NCBI GenBank assembly: GCA_012932295.1
Contig: JAAONU010000019.1
Span: forward strand, 26,305,647-26,369,646
Length of the DNA stretch: 64,000 nt
Direction: 5' to 3'
DNA from: Cyclina sinensis
Taxonomy: Eukaryota; Mollusca; Bivalvia; Venerida; Veneridae
Shown here: in pieces, positions 1-10,770 of the stretch
Position numbering within the stretch: position 1 is the stretch's first letter
How the letters are laid out: the number at the start of each line of letters is the position of its first letter
The notes under the pieces: model-generated
What the model was told of the DNA's origin: nothing
Seen by the model: only the letters and a program-made list of their open reading frames with translations
Database searches by the model: none
Position numbers and translations under genes: made by a program

Positions 1-510
1 TCACAGACCCTAAATATGGAAAAACCTTGTGAACACTCTAAAGGTAACATTTTCAGTCCAAATAACCTGAAAATTTGTCAGAAAGATTGTTTCAATGATT
101 TCCAGCTCAGTTTTGAAAATGGGTTATCTTGGGTCAAAAACTAGATCACAGAGCCCAAATATGGAAAAACCTTTTTAAAACTCTAGAGGTAACAGTTTCA
201 GTCCAATTATCCTGGAATTTGTCAGAAAGGTTGCTTTCATGATTTCTAGCTCAGGTTTCGAATATGGGTCATCTAGGTTCAAAAACTAGGTCACAGAGCC
301 CAAAAATAAAAAAAAAAACTTACAAACACTCTAGAGGTAACATTTTCAGTCCAGATAACCTGTAAGTTTGTCAGAAAGGTTGTTTCTATAATTTCTAGGT
401 CATGTTTGAATTTGGGTCATCTGGGGTCAATTAACCAGGTCCATAACAACTTTGTTAAAAACAGTCATACTCAGGTGAGCGATAAAGGGCCATCATAGCC
501 CTCTTGTTTA
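1..510. repeat. 145-bp tandem repeat array, right-hand end
   Basis: About three units of a roughly 145-bp repeat; the phrase TCACAGA(G/C)CC recurs at 1, 146 and 291. The array runs off the left edge. It ends in a unique tail containing the near-perfect palindrome AGGGCCATCATAGCCCT (486-502). The same unit and the same palindromic tail occur in reverse orientation at 34757-36600. Bivalve genomes contain mobile elements that carry central tandem arrays (pearl/CvA and Helitron-related types), and this could be one, but no termini are proven. Confidence 0.8.
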
Positions 511-532
511 AAAGAATGTACTGGATCAATTT

Positions 533-1440
533 TTGTGTCGCCTGCTACAACGTAGCACAACATATAGGGATCACTTCTCCGTCGTCTGTCTGTCTGTCCG
601 TCCGTCCATCACAAAACTTGTCAGGACTACTCCTCACAAACAACTGGCGCGATTTCATCCAAACGTTACAGGAATGATCAGTACCAAGTGTAGTTGTGCA
701 TTTTTTTCTAGTTCAGTGATTTTTGTGAGAGTTATGGCACTTTAATGATTTTTATTTTTGAAGTTTGTCCGGGCTACTTCCCTTTTACTTCTAATGCAAT
801 TTGAATGAAATCTTACAGGATTGATCAGTACCTCAAGTACTTGCGCACATTTAATGGGTTTTCTGGTTGAATGATGTTTGGCTGAGTTATGGCCCTTGAA
901 TAAAAAAAAGATTTTTGGCCCATTAATGATTTTTGTGTTTCAGGCTTCACAGTAGCTGCAACATGCTACAAAGTAGCTAAAGGGATTACTTTTCCATCAT
1001 CTGAGTGTCTGTCTGTCTGTCCATCCATCAGTCTGTCCATCCATTCCAAAACTTGTCTGGACTACTCCTCAGAAAGTACTGGTGAGATTTCATCCAAACT
1101 TTACGGGAATGATCAGTGCCAAGTCTTGTTTGTGCATGTCATCAGCATTTTCCAGTTTAATGATTTTTGTCAGAGTTATTGCCCTTTAATGATTTTTGTT
1201 TTTAAGGTTTGTCCAGACTACTTCTCTTCTACTACTAAAGCAATTTGAATGAAATTTTACAGGATTGTTTGTTACTTCAAGTACTTGCTCATATCTAACA
1301 GATTTTTGGTTGAATGATTATTGGCTGAGTTATGGTCCTTGAATAAAAAAAGGCATTTTGGCCAACAAACTGTCCAGTCAGCTCTCAATATAACTGCTTA
1401 ATTGGCTATCATCACACATGTGATCACAGATCGCCCTTGT
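533..1440. repeat. Two direct copies of a ~430-bp dispersed repeat
   Basis: Copy 1 (about 536-950) and copy 2 (about 951-1440) share a GTCTGTCTGTCCGTCC-type stretch, an AAAACTTGTCnGGACTACTC block at about 610 and 1045, and a block ending GAATGATCAGT(A/G)CCAAGT. The spacing between matching blocks is about 430 bp. Divergence is visible throughout. The short reading frame at 533-745 is inside the repeat and is not a gene. Confidence 0.75.
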
Positions 1441-2024
1441 ATATTCTAGATTTTCCTTCAGTAGGCACAGCAACTTGAGGCCATGACACAGAAATTTATG
1501 TAAACAGTTATTATAAGAAACATTTATTAAGGGTAGAGGGAAAAACTACATTAATTTAGTCACAAGAGAACAACAGCAAATTACTCATGTTGAATAAGTT
1601 GCACTAAACCGTAAGGAATTCATCTTGTATATGTAATTACAATTTTATCTTCCAGAGTTTGCATGTTTTCTTTTCCTTTACCAGATATTTGAAGATCATT
1701 TAATTACACCACAGGGACTTAAACTTGCATGACTTAAGATTTCCACTGAATACAAATTTAGAGCAAAAACCAATTTGCATTAATGTGTTTTTAATGCTGA
1801 CATGGCCGACCTCTTTTGATGTTATGCCAACAAGCTGTTAGATTTAAGAGCAAAATGAGATTTTTTGTCAAATATTGAACATAAGATACATTTGTTTTTT
1901 TTCATCTTTTCAAATGGTAATACCTAGACAATACATCGATTTTTGTATCAGAAGATAGGCTTAGTTTTGTCAGTAAGTCCCTACCTGCTCTAACTCAGCC
2001 AGATATAGGTCCTTGCTATCAAAG
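1441..2024. other. Non-coding, nothing recognised
   Basis: AT-rich sequence between two repeats. I see no open frame, splice-bounded exon or repeat structure. Confidence 0.5.
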
Positions 2025-5000
2025 CAAACCACTGTTTGATACTGTAAAAGTAGAACACACACAATTTCATACTGTTGAAGCAATACACTGTTTCATACTG
2101 TAAAATATAAACATCTGTTCATACTTTTCAGGTACAGTACAGCTCCCGCGATATGTACACATTTTGTGCTTCCTCCGCGATCGTGGTCAGCGCGAATTCT
2201 GAAAATCGCGGAGTTTCTCCTTGAAAAAAAAAACGCTCAGAATCTCCGCGATTAAAGTACAAGCACAATCTCCGCGATTCTCCGAGTGTTAGAGCGTTTC
2301 CGCGGAGATTCTCCGCGAATATTCTTGTGTTTCATCACCAGAGTTTTAACAAACTATTTCCCATTTAAAGATGAAAAAAAATAATTATAAAATGTATACA
2401 CTTGAAATCCTTTCATAAAAACAGTCAGCAATGTGTGATGAAATTACCATAATGTAACTGTACATTTAACACCTGTCAATTATGTGACTACGGTATAATT
2501 CAGTCAAATATATTAATTAATGTGATTTTTTAAACGCTTGTTATTATTTAGTAAATCGATTAATACTTTTTTTGCTAAGCGCCGAGACGATACAGATGCA
2601 GTTTAACACGTGTTGTTCGGAAATCGGTCAACTCATTTTCTGAAAATAAGATCAGCTGTTTCTGAAGCAACTTTCTTTTCGTAAACAAATAGGAACGTTC
2701 GTACACAAATGCATCAGAATAAGAGCGCATTTGTTTGTATTTTCACTTTTTAAATTAGATATATTTATTTTCGCAGTTTGATTATCATTAGTAAATTATT
2801 TGCGCGGCACCGATTAAAGATTTAAAAGTAAATAAATTGCAGCAATTAAAGTTGACATGATGTCAGGTAGGTGTGAAAATCTATTCATTATCGGCTGTCT
2901 TTCTTTCCTACCCTCGTTTCACGCATTCGGAATTAATGTTCGATTCTAACGAAACTAAACTTTCTGTTCAGTCAACAAAGCCATCAATGCCTAAATTAAA
3001 AAATATCCACATATCTGTTAAAGATATTAATTATTTTAATAAGAAAATTTAATCACGGGAAAAGCATGCTACATGACTGTGATTCCCGCTTTAAAGAGCA
3101 CGTGGTGTCTGAAGCTTTTAGAGTGAGGTGAATATCATTTTCGGAAAATAACTGTCGCTCAATGTTAAAGGTCAACAGTTATATTTAGGAACCAATTAGC
3201 GGTTGAGACGCAATGTATCATGCGTGTACAGATCATAGGCCATGAGACCAACACATGGTCTTGTGTCTGTCAATAAATTAATGTGTCAAAACATGGGACG
3301 AAACGAAATATTACTATTAGGCATCCTAAAACATGAAGATAAAAAGAGTAAGTAAATATAAAATTTCACTTGTCATATATACACTTCAGTCAACTGAATG
3401 CATAAACAAATCGCGGAGATCCGCAGAGGATTGATAATCTGCAGTTTCACAGCAAATACCGTCACTAACCAGACAAAATTCGTCTCCGCGACGCCTCCGT
3501 GATTTAGGGCGTTTCTCGGCGATTCTCCGCGATTTTCCTCCCAAGGTCCGCGGAGTTTAAGAGAAAAATGTACATATCGCGGAAGCTGTACTGTAGAACA
3601 CTGTTCAGTAACACTTGTCCATACTGTTCAAGCCAAATATTATTCTATTCTGTCAAAGCAAAACTCTGTTTCATACTGTTTAAAAAAAAACACTTTTCTG
3701 TACTGTCAAAGCAAAACACCTGCCCACACTGTTGAAGAAAAAACACATTCTGTCAAAGCAAAACATAGGTCCTTTCTGGAAAGTGAATGGGGGACATCAG
3801 TGGATTATCTACCCTGAATACTCTCTAATATTAACTTGGTCCTTCCATTTGGATTCCTCTGCTTTCATCGCTGTTTTCCTTTATGGTATGGTGAAAATTA
3901 CACCTTATTATTTGCCACAATAGTAGTCAGATTAAACATTTAGTTTAAAAATATGTTTTGTTAGCACATAAAGTTTGTTTTTTTATATTCCTAACTTTTT
4001 ATTTAATATGTAAGTGACAATTTTCACAACTGAAAGTCAAGACTATCACAAAGAGAAACAAGGATAAAGTCAGAGGATTCCAACTGAAAGGACCAAAGTG
4101 CAATTTGGATTACCTCTGATGTTATCTGAGTAAGGGAGATAATTTGTTATCAGCAATGTCTCTCATTACTGTTCCATACTGTCAAAACAAAACACCTGTC
4201 CATATTGTTCAGGTGAAACACTGTTCCATACTGTCAAAGCAACTGGTCAAGTAAAACACTATTCTGTCAAAGCAGAACATGGCCCCATACTGTCACAGCA
4301 AAACACTGTTTCATACTGTCAAATTATAACAAGGTTTCATACTGTCACAGCAGAGCATTGTTTCCTACTGTCACAGCAAATCCTGTTCCGTAGTGTCAAA
4401 GCAGATAGAGGTTTAATACTGCCACAGCAGAACATAGTTCCATACCATCACAGCAAAATACTGTCCCATACTGTCAGAGGAAAACACTGTTCCATACTGT
4501 CAAAGCAGAACAAGGTTTCATAATGTCACAGCAGAACATGGTTCCATACTGTCACATACTGTTCCATACTGTTCTAGGAATTATAAGACTTTTCCAAACT
4601 GTCAGAGGAAAACACTGCTCCATACCATCAAAGCAGAACATGGTTCCATACTGTCACAGCCAACAACTGTTGCATACTGTCAGACCATAATGTTGCTTAA
4701 TACTTTCAAAGCATAACACCTTTTCTTACTGTTCAAGTTAACCATTCTTTCAAACTGTCAAAGCGAAACACAGGTCCATTCTGTCAAAGCTAAACATCTG
4801 CCTCTACTGTTTTAGTTAAACACTGGTCCATTCTGTCAAAACAAAATACTGGGTCATTCTGTCAAAGCAAAGCCTTGTTTAGACCAAAACAACTGTCAAC
4901 ACTTTTCAAGTAAAGCATAGTTTCGTTTTTTTCAAAGTGAAACACAGGTCCTTCTGTCAAATCAAAACACCGATCCATATTGTTCTAGTAAAACACTTTC

Positions 5001-5125
5001 ATTCTATCTAAACAAAACACTGGTATATTCTGTCATGTCAAATGCTGGTTCATACTGTCAAAGGAGAACACATAGATTGATTCTTTGAAACCAAAACACC
5101 ATTCCATACTGTCAATCAAAACACC
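2025..5125. repeat. Degenerate ~25-bp minisatellite (CATACTGTCAAAGC type), interrupted
   Basis: Dozens of diverged units built around CATACTGTCAAAGCAAAACA, about 24-27 bp apart. They occupy 2025-2132, 3596-3770 and 4150-5125. The first gap is the TIR element at 2135-3593, whose removal rejoins the array. The second gap (about 3770-4150) is unique sequence of unknown origin. No coding potential is apparent. Confidence 0.75.
2135..3593. mobile_element. 1459-bp non-autonomous DNA transposon with TA target duplication
   Basis: The left end (2135-2159) and the reverse complement of the right end (3569-3593) match at 24 of 25 bases, both starting CAGTACAGCT and ending CGATATGTACA. TA dinucleotides flank both sides (2133-2134 and 3594-3595), the expected Tc1/mariner/pogo target duplication. 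About 190 bp inside each end carries clusters of TCCGCG / CGCGGA motifs (about 2172-2318 and 3411-3555), plausibly transposase binding sites. No transposase frame is present, so it would need proteins from elsewhere. The element family is not identified. Confidence 0.85.
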
Positions 5126-7600
5126 TATGCAAGACACTGTTGAGAGTAAATTGGTCAGATTTTATGAAGAGATACAGTAGATGTTACATAACTCTTGATT
5201 TAAACAAGAATATGTTTGCCATGCCTTGGAATTCAATAGTTCAGCCATCTGATTGTTACTCAGATGAGCTGTATAGCTCACAAAAGGTTTGACAGACTGT
5301 TTTGATTTTTTTCCTTCTTCATACAGTAATAAGGGTTACTGTGGGTATCATATTAGGATGTCAAGAAACATGTAGATTAATGATGGATGATTCAAGTGAC
5401 TGGTTTGTCTATAGTGTTAAAGATCAAGTCAGAAGGGGATCATATGTTAAAGTGATTTACTGACTTGGCAAAGTTACACAGCAGTTTGATGACAGCCAAG
5501 TTGAATGAACCAGGGAGGTATACAAATTGAATAAGATATCTTTAGGGTTGATAAGAAGAGGTATACTTTCTTCCATTTTAATGGTGTTTATTCACATTAT
5601 AGTAAAGTGTAGTCTTGTTTTTGTTCTGCTTTTTTTAAAAAGATTTTTTCTGTTTTATTTATTTTGATTGATTTGTTACTAGTAAAAGGTCTGAGACTTA
5701 AATAGTAGGTTTTAGTAAAATACTAGAATCTGGAATGTGAAGTAGTTTTTTTAGAGAATCAACAGTTGTTATACAATACAGTACATAACAATTTTGGCAA
5801 CATTGGACAGTAACTAAATAAGTTTACTCGTCCCCTCCTGAATTTTTAAAATGATCTTGTCCATCAATTGATTTGGACCCACTCATTGTGCATTTAAAGG
5901 GGTACAAATTGAGTGATCTGACTGAAAAACAAAACAATATAGATCATGATGATAGTTGTCTAGAGGAGTCAGAGAGGGAAAAAATGCCAACAGAAGAGTA
6001 AATTGTAAGGTTGATAAGATAAAATTAACTGGTTGGTCTTATATGAGAAACAGAAGCTTGGAGTGAGTTAGATGGATGGCCAAATTGAATTTGGGGTGGG
6101 AATTGATAATAATTTATTAATTTATGCAGCTTAAATGCTTGTTTCGAAAGAGTTGGAAATATATGTATCCATTTGTAGTTGTCCTTAAAGTTCACTTCAC
6201 ACTCACATACTCAAAATAATTATAACCAACTTCAAGTAACTCATCAGAAAAATCCTTAACAAATATATTTGTGAAAAATGTCACTTGGACAAAAAACATA
6301 GTCAAGAACAGGATAAAATGGTAGAAAGAAAATTTGTTTCCGTTCTGTCAAAGCAAATCTTAGTTGAAATACTATGAGGATATGCCAAGTAGAAATTGTG
6401 CCAACCTAAGTTTTTGTCCCAGAGTCAGTATGTTGGATCTTACATGCAAAATAATGGAGAAATTGAGTCTCATGTTCAGAAGTTCAATTTGCTCTGACAG
6501 TAAAAGGGCTCATATGTAGCATAGTGAGTAAGTGGTATAATTATTGCAATGGAGTTAAAAGGTTGTTGCTTTCTTGTCATAAACATGGTTTGTAGTCTAA
6601 AGTATCCATGCAATGAAAATAATACATGAAGTTCATTGCTAAATGATTTTATTGAATTGGATTGTTTGTTTCAAGTAAGGATTATCAAACCTGCTTTTAA
6701 AAGAAGAGATGGAGAAATTTTCATCAGATTCTCAATTACAGAAAGGACGGCCTGGTGGCTAGCCAGCCTGGAACTGCATCAAACATTTTACAGAGGATTG
6801 TATTTGACTCAGTTTGTGCTAATTGTTGAATGTTACTTGGAAAAACAGACTTTTAAAGAAAATATGCATGTTTTTCTGCACATTGAAGTTTTTTTGTCAG
6901 ATGTTTTTCTCTGCTCTATTAAAGTCGTTAAAGTGTGAACATGTCATTAAACATTTTCTTTCCTTTTTCAGTAGTTTGTTTGATTTATTTCATCATAAGA
7001 AAATCACTGGTGCAGGAAGTCATCATAGGACTGTACCAGATTGGTAGAAAAGTGAAAAAAGATATTGTTTTAAAATCTGTGTCATTTTCTGTTGTAAATA
7101 CACTCAATATGCATGACACAGTTTGACAATGACAGTTTCAGTTAAGTTCATATTGTAAGCAGATGGTAAGCTTACCTGTTGAAAAGTTCATACATGTAGG
7201 TTTACAAAATTTTACTTTTTTATTTACAGAATTCCTTCTTTTGTTCTGAAGTTATAAGGTTCATAAATTGTAAATTCAGTAGCTAGAATAGTTAATGATT
7301 GCAAGACGTTAATGAGTTATCATTAAGAGCCAGAATAGTTTATGATTGCAGAAATTTCATGATTGAATTGCTTTAGTGAAACAAACTAGCACAGGTTATG
7401 GTCACAAGAAGTTCATTTGTTCAGATTTAGAACAGTTAATAATAACACTCAGTTCATGTATTTCACTGAAATAGATTGGAAGGACATTAAAATTCAAGAA
7501 GATAGTAGTTCTGTTTGGTCTTATTAGTAAAGAGGTCATAATAGTGGGTCACATTTGTTTATATTTTTACTGTTTCTTTCAAATCGCAATGACTTTTGAA
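5126..7600. other. Non-coding stretch with one repeat relic
   Basis: AT-rich, with no supported exon. About 5830-5965 holds a diverged partial copy of the TTAA-flanked MITE found at 7867-8071: both contain CTTGTCCATC...TTGATTTGGACC-like sequence followed by AAGGGGT(A/G)C. Short open frames at 6636-7126 overlap in several frames and show no family resemblance. Confidence 0.5.
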
Positions 7601-7616
7601 TAAACTAAGTGGTCCT

Positions 7617-7862
7617 ATTATTGGGTCTTTGGTATGCATTAGTTATTGGGCCTTTACTGTAGTTTGGTATGAGTTAGTTATTGGGCCTTTACTGTTTTTT
7701 GTTTATATTATGCATTAGTTATTGGGTCTTTACTGAAGTTTGTTTGGTATGCATTAGTTATTGGGTCTTCTCTGTAGTTTGTTTTGTATGCATTAGTTAT
7801 TGGGATTTTACTGAAGTTTGTTTGGTACGAGTTAGTTACTAGTATTGGGTCTTTACTGTAAT
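7617..7862. repeat. Short tandem array, ~57-bp unit
   Basis: Roughly five diverged units containing GCATTAGTTATTGGGTCTTT and ACTGnAGTTTGTTTGGTA. The array directly abuts the MITE at 7867. An apparent minus-strand peptide with repeated ITNAYQTNFSKDP blocks is just the repeat read through. Confidence 0.75.
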
Positions 7863-7866
7863 TTAA

Positions 7867-8071
7867 CCAATAGCCTGCTGAATTCCTTGAATGGACTTGT
7901 CCATCTTTTAATTTGGACCAATCCATTAATTGTTTACAGGGGTGCTTTTTGAAAATTTACCAGCTAAATGGTAAATAGTGCAGACCATGATCAGACTGCA
8001 CAGATGTGCAAGCTGATCTTGGTCTGCTTTGGTCACAAAGGCAAATACAATTACCATCAGCAGGAGAAGGG
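7867..8071. mobile_element. 205-bp MITE flanked by TTAA (piggyBac-like)
   Basis: The ends are imperfect inverted repeats: the left begins CCAATAGCCTGCTG and the right, reverse-complemented, begins CCCTTCTCCTGCTG. Both sides carry TTAA (7863-7866 and 8072-8075), the piggyBac target duplication. The internal sequence GCTGATCTTGGTCTGC is one I associate with very common bivalve repeats (recollection, not checked). No coding capacity. Confidence 0.7.
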
Positions 8072-8926
8072 TTAAATTATGGTGTGTTTTACAGATTTTT
8101 TTTGTATGAAACTGAGTAATTGTATGTATCAAGATATTAGTATAGAAACAATGTAGCACAATATTGCGAGAAATATTTAGTTTGATACAAAATGGTATTG
8201 TTGCTTACTTGCAATTCAGTTATTTAAATAGATGTTAAGCTATAGTATCTATAATTTGATGATATAACAACATGAGCAATCAAGTACCTGACAGATTCAT
8301 AGAGTTTTATTTCTGACTGTTTAGTCGAGGTGCCCTAAATGAAGTTACAATGTGATGTTTATGATATTCATTGTAAGGAAATACTGCTATATATATTATG
8401 TCTGTTTCTTTTTCATCAGTGTCTGTTTATAGAAATATCTTAGACTGGGTAATTACTTTCATAATCTTGATAATGCAAACAAGTTTTTCTCGAAGTTTTA
8501 ATTTAAATATACAGTAGATATAATTATAATTCTTCAGATCAATGTCATACCAAATACAGTTGCATTTTTGGCACTCGGTCTAAAGTAACCAAAGAGATCA
8601 AAGAGTTTTTCTGTAATATTTCAAGATTGTGTTCTGTTGCAGTATGTAAGGTTGCTTTTCAAGTGCTAAACATATATATAAGCATGTAATATTGAGACTT
8701 CCCTATCTGAACATAAAATGGTTAGTTGATACATGTGTTATAAGAAATCCAACTACATTGCTGTGCCATTACTCAACAGATTGTTGATGGTCATGTCAAT
8801 AGCGAAATAGCAAATTATAGGTTGCAGGGTGAGAAAAAAAAGATAGATAGTAATAGTATGTCTCTTGAGATTTCAATCCCTTTGAACATTGTCTGTATTC
8901 TTATTGATTTTTGTCTTCTTTTCCAG
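8072..8926. other. TMEM132 intron sequence, nothing recognised
   Basis: Non-coding AT-rich sequence directly before the first visible TMEM132 exon; it ends in a pyrimidine-rich acceptor, TTTTCCAG. No repeats of note. Confidence 0.5.
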
Positions 8927-9125
8927 CGTGCAAGAACTGTTTCGATGGCAAATGGAGGTAGCCGAAGATACTTATGACTCTAGAGATCGTGGTCGTGTCG
9001 TCTGGAGTATCGAGTATCAACAAAACAGAGAGGCCAATGAACGGTACTTGTCAGAAGAGTCAAAAATAGTGTCACAGATAAACATAAGAAGCAAAGATCA
9101 TCAGAGACTGGTTCCTGTTTTGAAG
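8927..9125 (+). CDS. TMEM132: TMEM132 exon (first visible)
   Basis: 199-bp internal exon with acceptor TTTTCCAG and donor GTAAAG. The first base completes a codon begun in an upstream exon; the exon ends in phase 0. It encodes an ectodomain segment with an ELFRW...EVAED block, a GRVVWSIEY strand and a RLVPVLK end, in the same order as the vertebrate TMEM132 ectodomain, which is described as cohesin-like and immunoglobulin-like domains. The exons for the signal peptide and extreme N terminus are not seen in 1-8926 and presumably lie left of the window. Confidence 0.85.
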
Positions 9126-10195
9126 GTAAAGTTTTCAGTGGATTGGTTCTGTTTCTTACATTCAACAGTATGTCTGAATGTGTCCTTGTATCATACCTAA
9201 ATAGATATAGGGAAAACTAAGATAAAACTTTGTTGTACAATTTCTGTGTAAACTTTCACTATCTTGATATACTGTTAGTACTTTGCCATATATTATATAG
9301 CAGTAAATTAGTTTTCACATTTATTAAATGGTTGAACTAGAAAACATACAGAATTTAAGCACTTAAGATTTTTATTCTCATAAATCCTCTACAATTTGCT
9401 TCTGCATCATTTTCTTACACTTGCCCACATTATTGTCCCATTCATGTTTTCAGATGAAACATTATCTTCCCATTGAAAAGACATAAAGAGAAGACTCTCC
9501 TAAAATGACTCCTTAAACTGTATCAATTAGAATCCATCGATCTTCTTTGCTTGAGTTTTATTCTTTGTAATGAATCCATATTTAGTGTAATTTCCTGGAA
9601 AAAACTGGTGTCATTTACCCGCTAATTGCAATTACTTGCCCTTTGTCCAGTTGTTTATTTTTTATTTCACCTTATTTTATTTCTCTGAATGTTTCTGAAG
9701 TACATTGTGGAATCTAGCGATTTTCATTCAGACCAAATCAACAGGTGCAAACCTCCAGAGTTTCTTCTTTAAAAGCAGATTTTAAGTTTTGCCTTGGCTT
9801 CAGAAGGAAATTTCATGTGATTTATGCTCTCAGATTAGAGAAGAGTTAAGCAGCTTTGGGCTTGGATTACTATATTAAACAGAGCAAATCCTTGTCAGTG
9901 GAAGATGCTGTACATCTATCAGGAAGAAATGCCACAAGTTTTACTTTCTGTTGGATTTCTCCACTGTCATAAATGGTTAAATGTTCACTCCAGGAAAAAA
10001 TATTCCCAGCTTCTCTGTTGTTTTGTTTTATTGGCTAATGGTATTAAGGTCCCTAGAGGTTAAATGTGATACTTGAATTGTCATGGTTTGTTGTTGGGGA
10101 AAAAAATACTGTATTGATATTAGGGTTTCTTCATAACAGAAATGTGAAATATTTAATATCAAGGAAAGGTTGTGTATTATTGATTTGAAATGTAT

Positions 10196-10770
10196 GGTTG
10201 TATGTGTGACATAACCTTGTTAGTGGTCTGCAGTTTAGAAGGGAGATAATTTTATGTTGAGTACTTAGGTTGTATGTGTGACATAACCTTGTTAGTGGTC
10301 TGCAGTTTAGAAGGGAGATAATTTTATGTTCAGTACTTCGGTTGTATGTGTGACATAACCTTGTTAGTGGTCTGCAGTTTAGAAGGGAGATAATTTTATG
10401 TTCAGTACTTCGGCTGTATGTGTCACATAACCTTGTTAGTGGTCTGCAGTTTAGAAGGGAAATAATTTTATGTTCAGCACTTCGGTTGTATGTGTGACAT
10501 AATCTTGTTAATGGTCTGCAGTTTAGAAGGGGAATATTTTATGTTCAGTACTTCGGTTGTATGTGTCACATAACCTTGTTAGTGGTCTGCATTTTAGAAG
10601 GGAGATTATTTTGTGTTCAGTACTTCGGTTGTATGTGTGACATAACCTTGTTAGTGGTCTGCAGTTTAGAAGGAGGTGTTTTTATGTTCAGTACTTCGGT
10701 TGTATGTGTGACATAACCTTGTTAGTGGTCTGCAAGTGCAGTTTAGAAGGTGATAATTTTATGTTTTTTA
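10196..10770. repeat. Minisatellite, eight units of 72 bp
   Basis: The phrase TATGTGTGACATAACCTTG recurs at 10201, 10273, 10345, 10417, 10489, 10560, 10632 and 10703, giving a 71-72-bp period. Units differ at only a few positions, so the array is young. It is contiguous with no spacers, so it is not CRISPR-like, and it lies in a TMEM132 intron. Confidence 0.95.

Noticed and set aside
533..745. 70-residue plus-strand frame
   Set aside because: Lies in a dispersed repeat whose second copy at about 955 does not keep the frame.
7708..7926. Minus-strand peptide with repeated ITNAYQTNFSKDP blocks
   Set aside because: Produced by translating the ~57-bp tandem array; no start context or splice signals.
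10196..10770. Regular direct repeats considered as a CRISPR array
   Set aside because: The 72-bp units are contiguous with no unique spacers, and the context is a eukaryotic intron.
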